DNA of 44,063 nt. It comes from CAZXSK01 sp964642855 (GTDB lineage Bacteria; Planctomycetota; Phycisphaerae; SM23-33). Below are positions 34,994 to 43,939 of this stretch, piece after piece (within the stretch, counting starts at the first letter, position 1; the number at the start of each line of letters is the position of its first letter). The notes under the pieces are model-generated. The model did not search any database. It was not told where the DNA came from and saw nothing but the letters and a program-made list of their open reading frames with translations. Where the stretch lies: assembly GCA_964642855.1 (NCBI GenBank), contig CAZXSK010000034.1:1-44063 (forward strand), written 5' to 3'. The position numbers and the translations under genes are program-made.

Positions 34994-36205
34994 CTACCGC
35001 CCGCCGACAGTCTCGGACTGCTGCGGATTGATGCAGTAGACCATACCGGTCCGCGTCGCGGCGTAGATTGCTTCGGTTCCCGTGTTGGCTGCGAAGCGGC
35101 CCAGGCCGGTCAAAGGCAGCGAAGTACTCACTTCTCCCAGTACCTCGTCGACGATCCGTAGATTGCGGTCCTTGTCCAGCAGGCAGACGCGTCCCTTGGG
35201 CAGCACGCCCAGCACCACGCGGGCGTCTTTCATGGTCCACCGCTGCTGGCCGGTCAGTACGTTGATCGCGTAGAACGTGTCGCCGAGGGCATAGACGTAG
35301 ACCGTCCGCTCGGAGACCTGCACCGGCGTGCGGAGCGGGCCCTGGCACATGAACTTGTCCGAACCCCACAGGGGGTCGCCCGTGACGGTGTCGAACGCGT
35401 ACAGCGCGTGGTCCGTCGACGGCACAAAGCAGCCTCGGTAGTCCACATGCATCCCGCCGACCACCGGGCCGTCCAGCGTCTGCGTCCAGACCTTCTGGTA
35501 CGTCTCGCCCGGACGGATGCAGTAGACCATCGCGTCGACCCCGCCCACGAAGACCCGGCGGTTGTAGTGCACCGGGGCGGTCTTCAGCGTATCGTCGGTG
35601 GGCATGTCCCAACGCTCCAACGCCGAACCCAGCAGAATCGCGTGGCAGAGACCCTTGATGGAATTGACGAAATACGACTCGCCGTCGGTCGCTCCGCCCG
35701 TGGTCGCTGTGAAACCCAGCTCGATGTCGCGGTACAGTTGGCCGGTGGCGCGATCGAACACGTACAGCCTCTCGGAGGTATTGACCAGCATCGCGTTGAA
35801 GGGCTTGAGCGGCGGAATCGTTTCCGGGTCCTGGATCTGTGCAATCGTCAGGGGCTTGTCGGTCAGGAGCATCTCGTCCCAGTGCACCGGCGCGAAGACT
35901 GTATCGGTAGCCGTCCGCAATTGATGCGACCAGCGGACGACGCCCGTCTCGGCCTCGATGGCCAGCAGCAGGCTGTCGCTGGTCACGCAGTAGAGGGTTT
36001 CCCCGCGAAGGTAGATCCGCTCGATCTCCTGGCCGCTTTCGAGCTTGAGATCGAGATCCCAGTAGTACCTCAGGCCGGCTTCGGCGAGCACGTTGGGGTC
36101 GACCACGGTGGGGTGATGTCCGCCGGTACCCCCCATCGGGCTGCACCCACAGAGAACTCCGGCCAGAACAGCCACCACGGCAAGCAAACCGGTCGTCTTC
36201 GGCAT
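34994..36205 (-). CDS. PQQ-like beta-propeller lipoprotein (BamB-like)
   Basis: 403 residues; GAGGAG before the ATG. A lipoprotein signal with box LCGC (C21) is followed by repeated beta-propeller blades of the PQQ/WD type, with the recurring ALD-TG-W pattern visible as AIEAETGVVRWSHQL, VFDRATGQLYRDI, AFDTVTGDPLWGS and AINVLTGQQRWTM. BamB uses this fold as an outer-membrane assembly scaffold; planctomycetes encode many such proteins, so a specific BamB role is not shown. It carries several Cys residues that might form a disulfide. Confidence 0.87.
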   Translation of the reverse strand: MPKTTGLLAVVAVLAGVLCGCSPMGGTGGHHPTVVDPNVLAEAGLRYYWDLDLKLESGQEIERIYLRGETLYCVTSDSLLLAIEAETGVVRWSHQLRTATDTVFAPVHWDEMLLTDKPLTIAQIQDPETIPPLKPFNAMLVNTSERLYVFDRATGQLYRDIELGFTATTGGATDGESYFVNSIKGLCHAILLGSALERWDMPTDDTLKTAPVHYNRRVFVGGVDAMVYCIRPGETYQKVWTQTLDGPVVGGMHVDYRGCFVPSTDHALYAFDTVTGDPLWGSDKFMCQGPLRTPVQVSERTVYVYALGDTFYAINVLTGQQRWTMKDARVVLGVLPKGRVCLLDKDRNLRIVDEVLGEVSTSLPLTGLGRFAANTGTEAIYAATRTGMVYCINPQQSETVGGR

Positions 36206-36256
36206 GTCATACTCCTCGTGCTTCGCCGCCGAAGGTCGACAGACGCCTCGACGGCG

Positions 36257-36622
36257 TTACATCGTTACGTAATCGCCCAGGTCGACGCCCAGGCGCTGTT
36301 CCATCTGTCGCAGGCGGGCCACCCGCTCGAGATCGTCCTCGATCCGCGTCGCCAGCTTGACAATGTACGGGCCTCCCGACAGCCGGGCCCGAAGATCCGC
36401 CACCAGCTCGTCCCAGTCGCCGTCGTACAACTCCCGCTTGAGCACCACCAGCATCCGCTCGGGAAGACTCAGCGTTGCTACCACGTGCTCCACATCGCCC
36501 GCCGGGTCCGGGAGAGATTGCTTTCGGTCAGCCACAGCGGCACTCACCGGCTCGATATCACTGGTCCTCGGGCGCGCACAGGCCCGCGCCAAGGCCCGAA
36601 GTGTACGCCTGCCTCCGATCAT
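36257..36622 (-). CDS. Hypothetical small charged protein
   Basis: 121 residues from the ATG at 36622 (a TTG at 36628 adds two). No strong ribosome site is seen. The first 40 residues are Arg/Ala-rich; the rest looks like alternating helices with a strand (EHVVATLSLPERMLVVLKRELYDGDWDELVADLRARL). No signal or membrane segment. It lies 51 bp upstream of the beta-propeller gene on the same strand and is divergent from the gene at 36727, leaving 104 bp for promoters. I do not recognise the family; codon use and position make it a plausible gene. Confidence 0.5.
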   Translation of the reverse strand: MIGGRRTLRALARACARPRTSDIEPVSAAVADRKQSLPDPAGDVEHVVATLSLPERMLVVLKRELYDGDWDELVADLRARLSGGPYIVKLATRIEDDLERVARLRQMEQRLGVDLGDYVTM

Positions 36623-36726
36623 TTGCAACCGGATTGTCTGCCACGCCCTCGCTCTCGCCGAGACCGCAACCTTCCCCGGAACCTCACCCCCTCCTGAAAC
36701 GTTCCATTACAGAACGAGGACAAGAT

Positions 36727-37338
36727 ATGCCCGCACCCCAGGATGGCAATCCAACGTGTTCCGAGGCCCGCAACCGGCCCGCTCATGCAGGACGCAGGCG
36801 ACTCAAGCTCGCCGTCCTGCTCAGCGCACTGACGCTGGCTGGGATGGTGCTGCTCCAACGAGGCTGCTCCGGCGGCGATCCGCTGAAAAACGTCCCCCGC
36901 ACCCAACCGGCCGCTGCCACCGGCGACGCCAACACCCCAGCCACTGGCCACGCGGACCCCGCCTCCGCGATCGACCCGCTCGCCGGTCAGTGGGAAGGCA
37001 AGTGGGAATCCGACGGCGCAGCCGGCGACGGGCCACTGCGGGCAGGCATCACCCGTATTGACGACGGGACCTATCTCGCCACGTTCGTCGCCAGATGGGG
37101 CGGGGGGATGTTCACCAACGTCTCCAGGGACGTCCCGCTCCGTATCACCGGCCAAAAAGACGGCCGCGTGATGTTCACCGGCGAGAAGGATCTCGGCGTG
37201 CTCAACGGCGGGACGTACACGTACGTCGGCTTTGTCGAGGACCAACAGTTCCAGGCCACCTACGACTCGTCCTTCGACCAGGGCACGTTCACGATGACCC
37301 GCCCGCAGGACCCCAACTCCCCCCAGGCCGGGCGTTAG
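36727..37338 (+). CDS. Membrane-anchored small beta-barrel-like protein of unknown function
   Basis: 203 residues; GAGGA before the ATG at 36727. A membrane segment (LKLAVLLSALTLAGMVLL, residues 27-44) follows a basic stretch, then a Pro/Ala/Thr linker (about 50-80) and a domain of about 110 residues with alternating strands (GQWEGKWESDGAAGDGPL, GTYLATFVARWGGGMF, GGTYTYVGFVEDQQFQATY). The Gly-x-Trp start resembles small antiparallel barrels seen in many periplasmic proteins, but I cannot name the family. It is a convergent neighbour of the sulfatase: the two stop codons overlap by 4 bp (37335-37338). Confidence 0.75.
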   Translation: MPAPQDGNPTCSEARNRPAHAGRRRLKLAVLLSALTLAGMVLLQRGCSGGDPLKNVPRTQPAAATGDANTPATGHADPASAIDPLAGQWEGKWESDGAAGDGPLRAGITRIDDGTYLATFVARWGGGMFTNVSRDVPLRITGQKDGRVMFTGEKDLGVLNGGTYTYVGFVEDQQFQATYDSSFDQGTFTMTRPQDPNSPQAGR

Positions 37339-38684
37339 GGCACCTCAACGTCCCGCCAGCCCGCGTGGAGTGTCCGCGAAAGCTCCTCGACCACCTCGGC
37401 GTGGTCTTCACGCTCCGAGAGGTTCACATTCTCGTCCGGGTCGCCCTGGTGATCGTACAGCATCCGCGCCGTCCTCCTGCCCTCGTCGTCCGACCACTCG
37501 GTATACAGGTACCGGTCGGTGCGAACCGAATCCCCGGAAAGGTACCGGCTGAAGACAGCCGGCTTCCAGGGGCGGCCCGCCGCAGCCATCAGCTCGACAA
37601 AGCTGCTTCCCTCCAGGTGCTCGGGCAGATCCAGCCCGGCCAGCTCGCACAGCGTGGGATAGACGTCCACGAACTCCACCAGCCCGCGCGTGCTGCTGCC
37701 TCCCGCGATCCCCGGGGCAGAGACGATCAGCGGCGCGTTGAGCGACGTATTGAAATTGCAGTGCTTGCACCACAGGCTGTGCTCCCCCAGCTGCCAGCCG
37801 TGGTCGCCCCAGAGAATCACGATGGTGCTCTCCCGCAGGCCCTGGCGGTCGAGCTCAGCCAGCACGCGACCGACCTGGGCGTCGGTGTAGCTGGTTGCAG
37901 CGTAGTAGCCGTGCACCAGCTTGTGGGCCATCTCGTCCGAGAGCGGCCCCTCCGCAGGGATGTCGAAGTACTGGCGCAGCTCCCCCCAGTTGTGCAGCGA
38001 CTCGGGCGGGGCGCCCTCGGGCGCAAAGGGGTTGTCCGCCAGCGGCACGTCGTCCGGGCGGTAACGATCCCAGTAGCGCGTGGGCGCATTGAAGGGCAGG
38101 TGCGGCTTGACGAACCCCACCGCCAGAAAGAACGGCTGGTCCTGGGCGGCCAGTCGTTCAAGCTGCCCGACGGCGTGGGCAGCGATCTGCCCGTCGTAGT
38201 AGGCCTCGTCGTCGACGTCCGCCTGCTCGTAGGGCATGCCCCGCCGAGGGCCCGACGCCTCGCGCTGCAGGTTCTCGGGCAGCACGTAGTTCCGCCACGA
38301 GCCCTTCACGTGAGGCTGCCACGGACCTTCGCTCCAACTCCGCTCGGCCGTGTCGGGCGTGTGATGGAACACCTTCCCGCAGGCGTGGGTGATGTAGCCC
38401 TGCTGGCGGAAGTGCTGGGGCAGGGTCAGGGCGCCGGGCAGGTCGTGGTCGGCCCAGGTCTTGAAATCCACGAACCGGTCCCGCCGAGGGCGCGTTCCGG
38501 TCAGCAGGCTCGCGCGGGTCGCCCCGCAGACCGGCACCTGGCAGTAGGCTCGCTCGAACAGCACCCCCCGATCGGCCAGGCCGTCGATGTGCGGCGTGTG
38601 CATCTGCTCACGGCCGTAACAACCCAACTGCGGACGAAGATCATCCACCACGAGAAACAGAACGTTCGGACGAGATGAAGGCAT
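37335..38684 (-). CDS. Sulfatase, iduronate-2-sulfatase-like
   Basis: 449 residues from the ATG at 38684, with GGAG 6 nt upstream. The N-terminus PNVLFLVVDDLRPQLGCYG supplies the metal-binding Asp pair (D14, D15). The formylglycine motif is C53-G-A-T-R57 (VCGATRASLLTG), a C-x-A-x-R variant of C-x-P-x-R. ILWGDHGWQLGEHSLWCKH carries the second set of metal ligands. The C-terminus (VNLSEREDHAEVVEELSRTL) is typical of these enzymes. It would remove sulfate from sulfated glycans. There is no signal peptide: the protein starts almost at the catalytic domain, so it is either cytoplasmic or exported by another route. A 44-bp repeat with a promoter lies upstream. Confidence 0.93.
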   Translation of the reverse strand: MPSSRPNVLFLVVDDLRPQLGCYGREQMHTPHIDGLADRGVLFERAYCQVPVCGATRASLLTGTRPRRDRFVDFKTWADHDLPGALTLPQHFRQQGYITHACGKVFHHTPDTAERSWSEGPWQPHVKGSWRNYVLPENLQREASGPRRGMPYEQADVDDEAYYDGQIAAHAVGQLERLAAQDQPFFLAVGFVKPHLPFNAPTRYWDRYRPDDVPLADNPFAPEGAPPESLHNWGELRQYFDIPAEGPLSDEMAHKLVHGYYAATSYTDAQVGRVLAELDRQGLRESTIVILWGDHGWQLGEHSLWCKHCNFNTSLNAPLIVSAPGIAGGSSTRGLVEFVDVYPTLCELAGLDLPEHLEGSSFVELMAAAGRPWKPAVFSRYLSGDSVRTDRYLYTEWSDDEGRRTARMLYDHQGDPDENVNLSEREDHAEVVEELSRTLHAGWRDVEVP

Positions 38685-38765
38685 GCATAGCTCCAGCAAT
38701 GGGGGAAGCGCCACCGGCGGCCGGGCCTTGCGGCACGCCCAGGCGCAGACTCACACAACGCCTCC

Positions 38766-38809
38766 CAGCATACAGCCCCCAACCCAGGCTGCAAGGATCG
38801 GGGCGCACG
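38766..38809 (-). repeat. 44-bp intergenic repeat, copy A (upstream of the sulfatase)
   Basis: Matches copy B (41921-41964) at 43 of 44 positions, the one difference being at 38775. It contains the promoter at 38767-38794. Flanking sequence outside the 44 bp is not alike. Confidence 0.9.
38767..38794 (-). promoter_or_regulatory. Promoter of the sulfatase gene, inside repeat A
   Basis: On the minus strand TTGCAG (38789-38794) and TATGCT (38767-38772) are 16 nt apart, about 80 nt before the sulfatase ATG. Confidence 0.55.
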
Positions 38810-38901
38810 GCACGGCGGATCGCCAAGCCCGGGAGTACACTCCCCCGCCGTCCGGACAGCCCCGGCCTGGAGCTCCCGAGACCTCTCAACCAGTCCCGCC
38901 G

Positions 38902-41829
38902 CTATCGCGCCAAGGGATGGTCGTCGAGATTGCTGTAGACCGTCACGCCTGGCCTGCGCTTCTTGAACGTTTCAACTTCCGAGCGGGTGACGCGCGTTCC
39001 ACCCACCCCTAACGTCTCAAGATTCCCCAGCCCATGGAGATGCTTGAGCCCCTGGCCGCTGATCTGTGTATCGTCAAGGTTCAGATACTCCAGCTCCGTG
39101 AAATGGCGCAGCTGGGCCAGACCATCGTCGGTGATCTTCGTACCTTTCAGGTCCAGCCAGGTCAGCCCCCTGTTGCCCTTCAGGTGGTCCAGCCCCCCGC
39201 CCGAGACCCCGGTTTCCGCGAGGCTCAGTGATTTGAGCATCCGGAGACGCGCCAAGTGGGACAATCCCACGTCTGTTATCGCGGTAGAGTCCAAATCGAG
39301 CCGTGTCAACCGCCTCAGTCGCCCGAGCGAGCCAAGCCCTTTGTCGGTGATCTGGGTGCGGCTGAGGCCCAGCGAAGTCAGCCCGTGAATCCTGGCGACG
39401 TGCTCGATTCCCGCGTCCGAGACGGATGTCCCCTCCAGTTCGAGACTTCTCAGGGAGACCGCGCGAGCCAGGGCCTTCAGCCCGTCATCGCTGACGTCCG
39501 TGTCGGCAAGGGAGATCCAGGAGATCTCGGGGCAACCCGCCAGGATCGCCACCGTTGCGTCCGAAACCGCGGCTCGGTCGAGACGGACCCAGGCTAGAAC
39601 ACGACAGTTGCGCAGAAATTGGACATCGGCGTCGGTCACGCCGGTGCCCGAGAGGTCCAGATCCTCAAGCCTCGTCAGCGTCTTCAACGCACCCATGCCT
39701 TTGCGCTCCAACTCAGCCCCCGGAAGATCCAGCCGCTTCAGGCCCTCCAGCCTGGCCAGATGCTCCCACGCCCCGGCGTCCACCTTGCCGTACGACAGAT
39801 CCAGAGACCGCAGTCCGCTGAAACTCGACAGGTGGCGGGCCGTTTCTGCCGAGATGTGCCCTCCGCTGAAATTCAGCCAGCGGAGACCTTTGAGCCTTTG
39901 CAGCTTCGCCAAGCCCTTTCCCCCGACCTTGGTATCCCCCAGGTTGAGCTCCCGCAGGCAGGTCAGTTCGGACAGGTGCTCCAGGCCCGCGTCGGTCACC
40001 TTGGTGCGGCGGAGACCCAGCGATTCCAGCCGCCGCAGGTTCGCAAGCTCCGCCAGGCCGGTGTCGGTCACGTTTGTCTCTTCCAGATGAAGTCTCACCA
40101 GGCCGGTACAGCCTGCCAGATGACTGAGCCCCTGGTCTGCAATACCCTGGCCGTTTATGCGCAGACTCTCCAGAAGGGGAAGCTCGGAAAGAATGGCCAG
40201 GTCGCCATCGCTGGTCGAGCCGAAAGAAATGTTGATTCTCCGCAGACGCTGCAGATCCTGAAGGTGGTGGACGTTCCCGGACGCAAGCTTCCCGCGGGGC
40301 AAGCTCAGGTTCTCCAGCCGCTTGAGCTTGCGGAGGTGCTTCAGCCCCTCGGAACCCACCTCGGTGAAAGCCAGATGCAGTTCCTCCAGCCGGCGCAGGT
40401 CGGCCAGGGCTGCAAGCCCACCATCCGTAACGCGCGTGCAGGTCAGGTCGAGACTCCGCAACTCCCGAAGACCGGAAAGAGCGCCAATCCCCTGGTCACC
40501 GACAGCCGTCCAGAACAGGCTCAGCTCCTGCAGACCACTCAACTCGCGAAGGTGCTCGAGCCCTTCGTCGTCGATGGTCGAATAGCTCAGATCAAGAGAT
40601 TTCAACTCCCCGCACCTGGCCAGAGGCTTGAGGCCATCGCCAGAGGTCAAGAGCCCATGGATCTTCAGCCTCTCCAATTTCGGCAGGTTCGGAAGCTTCG
40701 CGACACCTGCGCGCCCCACCGTAGACCCCCAAAGCCGCAGTTCCCGCAGTTCCTTGAGATCCTGCAGGCAGGAGATATCCGCATCGGTCACCGGCATCGA
40801 TCCAGTGCTCAGGGAACGTAACTTTCGGAACTTCCCGATCCCCGCAAGCCCATCTTTGCCCATCCCCAGTGCCCACATGGACAGTTCCTGAATCGGCAGG
40901 TCAGACAGCCCGCATACGCCCTTGACGGTTAACCCGCCCCCTGCGAGACCCAGACGTTCCAGATGTTCCGAGCCCTTCAGGTGCGCCAGGCCTTTGTCCG
41001 TAAGCAGGGAAGAGCCGACACCCAGGCTTTCGAGCCCCTGGATCCCGGCCAGCCTCTTCAGACCGTCATCGCTGATCGGTACGGCCCAGAGAGCCAGTTC
41101 CTTCAGCGACGCCATGCGGCAGAGGGTCTTCGTCGCTCGGTCGGTCACCGCGGTCAGACTGAGGTCCAGGATCTCCAGCTTCTCCAGGCGCGCAAGGTCA
41201 GCAACGCCTTCGTCCGTGACTAACGTGGCACCCAGGTCCAAGGCTCGAAGCGCCGGCAGGCCACAAAGGTGCCCGATTCCCTCGTCGCCGATGCCGGTCC
41301 TCTGGAGACTCAGTCGCTGAAGCTTCTTCATCCCCGCCAGGTGAGACAGGCCCTCATCGGTAATCGCCGTGTCGTACAGATGCAAGACCCGCAGATTCTT
41401 CAGGGAGCCCAGCTTCTTCAGGTCGGCATCGCAGGCTGAGGGCAGACTTACGCCCGGGATCGACCGCCTGGACACCTCGCGGACCAGCTCGGCAACGGTC
41501 GTCCGCCCCAGCGGCGTGACACCCCACACCGCCCCGTCGGGAATCGTCAGCTTCCCGTCCATCGGCGTGAGACCCACGCGCTGACGCCCACCCCGGGCGT
41601 CCAACGACCAGACCTCCAGCGGCAGCTCCGAGAAGAAGGTCAGCACGGCCTTGTTGGCGTCAGGCTTCCTGGCCGGCCGATCGCCGTCGGTTGGGTCTGC
41701 GGGATGGTCGGCGGAGATCCCGCGTCCTGCCGTGCAAGCGACAACGAACCCCACGAGAATCACCGCGCCCAACGCCCTGCCTGCCCCCGTGCTGTCTCTC
41801 CCCCCGCGGTGCTGCTCTCTGCCGACCAT
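38902..41829 (-). CDS. Long leucine-rich-repeat protein, secreted or lipoprotein
   Basis: 975 residues from the ATG at 41829 (GGGAG 7 nt upstream). A hydrophobic signal (LGAVILVGFVVACTAG) contains VVAC (C32), so a lipoprotein is possible. A small N-terminal domain (residues 55-130) includes MDGKLTIPDGAVWGV. From about 135 to the end there are roughly 34 LRR units of about 24 residues, with the pattern TDxGLxxLxxLxxLxxLxLxxT (for example DLKKLGSLKNLRVLHLYDTAITDEGLSHL), as in the RNI-like/AMN1 class. Such an array forms a solenoid for protein binding. The ligand is unknown. The gene lies downstream of repeat B, which holds its promoter; its stop is about 90 bp from repeat A. Confidence 0.92.
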   Translation of the reverse strand: MVGREQHRGGRDSTGAGRALGAVILVGFVVACTAGRGISADHPADPTDGDRPARKPDANKAVLTFFSELPLEVWSLDARGGRQRVGLTPMDGKLTIPDGAVWGVTPLGRTTVAELVREVSRRSIPGVSLPSACDADLKKLGSLKNLRVLHLYDTAITDEGLSHLAGMKKLQRLSLQRTGIGDEGIGHLCGLPALRALDLGATLVTDEGVADLARLEKLEILDLSLTAVTDRATKTLCRMASLKELALWAVPISDDGLKRLAGIQGLESLGVGSSLLTDKGLAHLKGSEHLERLGLAGGGLTVKGVCGLSDLPIQELSMWALGMGKDGLAGIGKFRKLRSLSTGSMPVTDADISCLQDLKELRELRLWGSTVGRAGVAKLPNLPKLERLKIHGLLTSGDGLKPLARCGELKSLDLSYSTIDDEGLEHLRELSGLQELSLFWTAVGDQGIGALSGLRELRSLDLTCTRVTDGGLAALADLRRLEELHLAFTEVGSEGLKHLRKLKRLENLSLPRGKLASGNVHHLQDLQRLRRINISFGSTSDGDLAILSELPLLESLRINGQGIADQGLSHLAGCTGLVRLHLEETNVTDTGLAELANLRRLESLGLRRTKVTDAGLEHLSELTCLRELNLGDTKVGGKGLAKLQRLKGLRWLNFSGGHISAETARHLSSFSGLRSLDLSYGKVDAGAWEHLARLEGLKRLDLPGAELERKGMGALKTLTRLEDLDLSGTGVTDADVQFLRNCRVLAWVRLDRAAVSDATVAILAGCPEISWISLADTDVSDDGLKALARAVSLRSLELEGTSVSDAGIEHVARIHGLTSLGLSRTQITDKGLGSLGRLRRLTRLDLDSTAITDVGLSHLARLRMLKSLSLAETGVSGGGLDHLKGNRGLTWLDLKGTKITDDGLAQLRHFTELEYLNLDDTQISGQGLKHLHGLGNLETLGVGGTRVTRSEVETFKKRRPGVTVYSNLDDHPLAR

Positions 41830-41920
41830 GCAATGCTCCCTTGGCTGAATGCGCGATGGGTCCGCGCCGCGTCCGCCCCTGCCTGACAGCCGAAGCCCGA
41901 CGCGCCGTCCGCGCAACTCT

Positions 41921-41964
41921 CAGCATACATCCCCCAACCCAGGCTGCAAGGATCGGGGCGCACG
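41921..41964 (-). repeat. 44-bp intergenic repeat, copy B (upstream of the LRR gene)
   Basis: Near-identical to copy A (38766-38809; 43 of 44 positions). It includes the promoter at 41922-41949 and lies in the gap between the LRR gene and the end of the next minus-strand gene. Confidence 0.9.
41922..41949 (-). promoter_or_regulatory. Promoter of the LRR gene, inside repeat B
   Basis: TTGCAG (41944-41949) and TATGCT (41922-41927) are 16 nt apart on the minus strand, about 90 nt before the LRR ATG. The same pair occurs at the sulfatase. Confidence 0.55.
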
Positions 41965-42056
41965 CGAGGACGGTTACCGATCGCCGGCCCGCTTGCCCTC
42001 CGTATCCCCCCGGCCGGGCCCTCGTCGGTACAATCGCGTCGATGGCGTCGCCGGTC

Positions 42057-43817
42057 TCACCGCGCGCCGGACGACGCCGAACCCGCGCCGATCAGGAAAG
42101 ACATTCCCGCTCCGCCGCCGAGGTTCTCCAGCCGGATCAGTATCCGGTTGAGGCCCTTGCGAAGTGGAACCTTCCCCCGCCAGGCAGCGACTTTCCAGCT
42201 GCGGGGCCTGCGTTCGGTCTGGCAGACCTTCTGGCCATTGACCCAGACGACCACCGCATCGTCCATGCCCACCAGACACGGGCGCAGCTGCTCGGCATCC
42301 ACGCGGATCTCCGTGTAGAAGTAGAAGTAGCTTCGCCTGGCCGGCTGGACAAACGTAAACGGCGGCTGCTTTCGGGTGATCGTCTCCCACTTGCAGGTCT
42401 TCTTCCCGACTTCGCAGGTCATGGAAAAGTCGATCGCCCCGCGGGCGAACTGCTCCTCCGGAGCGGCCCGCCGGCCCCACGGGTCGCCGGTGTTGGGAAT
42501 GGGCGACAGGTGGCGCCAGAGGGTCGGCGTGAGGTAGCGTGCGGTCTTGTTCTCGGGATCCGCCAGCCCGGAAACGGGCTTGAGGTTCGAGGCGAGCTGC
42601 TTCTCGGTGAACTCCTGGACGGTGCTGGCGACCCCCATGACCGCAGCCGGCGCACTGAGCTGCATGATCCGCCCGTCCATCGCCCGGTAGCGTTGGAGCG
42701 CATCGGCACGGGCCTTGGCCTGCCTGGCGTCCAGTTGCTTCGCGCTGGCCTGCCAGGCATCGCGGGCCCATCGGGCCAGGCGAACCTGCCCGAACTCGCT
42801 CCACTCCTTCCGCTGGAGAAGCGTCTCAGCTGCCCGGGCCCGCCGCTGCAGTTGCTCCGCCGACGGCTCGTCGTCGACCTTCTCGAGAAGCACGGCAACG
42901 GCTTCGTTTGCTTCGTCGGCATCATCGCCAACCTGCCGCCGAGCGCCCTCGATGTCGCCCAACTCGACCAGCAGGAGTTCTCCCAGCGAGCGCCGGGATG
43001 TGGCGTCTCCGCCTTCGGCTGCCTGCCGAAGCTTCGCCGCCCGCGTGCGAACGTCCTGCAGGTGCTTGGCGTACGCCAGGCGCTTGCGGGCCATGTCTCC
43101 CGATACCGCGACAGTCAGGTCGGCCACACGCAGCGCCTTGCTGCCCAACCGACTTGCCTCGGCGAGCTTTCCCGCCTCCAGGGCCGACGACATCGCCTGC
43201 AGGTGACGGTTGTACAGCGCGATCGCCATGGGCTGCACCAGCTTGCGGAAGTACATCTGCCGGATCGGCTCGTAGGGGGTCAGCTCGTAGACCTCGTTGG
43301 CCATGCGCAGCGAATCGAAATGCGTCGAGCCCCCGGCCACACCTGCCAGACGCGTGTAACGCGTACCGTAGGGACCGGGCACCTCGGCCTTGCCCAGCTG
43401 GCGCACCAGGTACCGCAACCGGTTGCGGACCTCGACGGATTGCTCCTTCCGTTGGGCGGCCTGCAACTGGCGCCGCAGATGTGGCAGCGCCAAGGGGCCC
43501 ATGTCGAGCAATTGCTCGGTCGACTCGCGCCGCTGGGTCCATTCGTCGCTGTCGAGACCGCGCACCTGTTCGACGATCCGGCCGGTATCGACCTTGTGAT
43601 CTTCGCGAACCAGCGATTCCAGGACGGGAAACGCCCCTTCCCCCATTTCCGTCAACTGCTCCTGGGCTGCGTCGCCGGACTTGCCGCGATCGCTCAACTC
43701 ACCCCACAGCGCCCGAACGCGGGACTGGCTGGAGTCGTCGTCGCGACCCAGCGCCATATTCCCCGCGACCCAAAGGACCACCACCGCTGAGACACTCACC
43801 GCAAACCGTCGAGACAT
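42057..43817 (-). CDS. Secreted HEAT-like protein with C-terminal jelly-roll domain
   Basis: 586 residues from the ATG at 43817, with GGAGG 10 nt upstream; the frame extends further but the signal peptide starts here (MSRRFAVSVSAVVVLWVAGNMALG). The first 150 residues are HEAT-like helical repeats (EQLTEMGEGAFPVLESLV, STEQLLDMGPLALPHLRRQL). A long helical, Arg/Ala/Glu-rich middle (150-420) follows. The end is a beta jelly roll with DDAVVVWVNGQKVCQTERR and GLNRILIRLENLGGGAGMSFLI, the pattern of galactose-binding-like domains attached to planctomycete secreted proteins. A role at the cell surface, possibly in glycan binding, is inferred. Transcribed from a near-consensus promoter at 43912-43939. 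Confidence 0.82.
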   Translation of the reverse strand: MSRRFAVSVSAVVVLWVAGNMALGRDDDSSQSRVRALWGELSDRGKSGDAAQEQLTEMGEGAFPVLESLVREDHKVDTGRIVEQVRGLDSDEWTQRRESTEQLLDMGPLALPHLRRQLQAAQRKEQSVEVRNRLRYLVRQLGKAEVPGPYGTRYTRLAGVAGGSTHFDSLRMANEVYELTPYEPIRQMYFRKLVQPMAIALYNRHLQAMSSALEAGKLAEASRLGSKALRVADLTVAVSGDMARKRLAYAKHLQDVRTRAAKLRQAAEGGDATSRRSLGELLLVELGDIEGARRQVGDDADEANEAVAVLLEKVDDEPSAEQLQRRARAAETLLQRKEWSEFGQVRLARWARDAWQASAKQLDARQAKARADALQRYRAMDGRIMQLSAPAAVMGVASTVQEFTEKQLASNLKPVSGLADPENKTARYLTPTLWRHLSPIPNTGDPWGRRAAPEEQFARGAIDFSMTCEVGKKTCKWETITRKQPPFTFVQPARRSYFYFYTEIRVDAEQLRPCLVGMDDAVVVWVNGQKVCQTERRPRSWKVAAWRGKVPLRKGLNRILIRLENLGGGAGMSFLIGAGSASSGAR

Positions 43818-43911
43818 GATCCCGGCCTCCCCAGCCTGACTGGAACGTACTGTAGACGGGTCTCTCCGGGCGCACGGCGATCCTCGTGCAGGCCGGCCCC
43901 GGACCGCTTGC

Positions 43912-43939
43912 AGTATATCCCCGAGAGGACACTTGTCAA
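43912..43939 (-). promoter_or_regulatory. Near-consensus promoter of the HEAT/jelly-roll gene
   Basis: TTGACA (43934-43939) and TATACT (43912-43917) are 16 nt apart on the minus strand, about 95 nt before the ATG. Spacing and leader length match those of the two repeat-borne promoters, though the spacer is different. Between 43940 and the window end I see no gene. Confidence 0.7.

Noticed and set aside
34920..36146. N-terminal extension of purH
   Set aside because: It is a shadow of the beta-propeller gene in another frame; the ATG at 34919 has a ribosome site and the family's normal N-terminus.
38831..38844. GGGAG/CTCCC hairpin after the LRR gene as a terminator
   Set aside because: The stem is only 5 bp and no T run follows.
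41691..43790. Plus-strand frame of 699 codons
   Set aside because: It spans two minus-strand genes and the intergenic 44-bp repeat in antisense, with no domain pattern.
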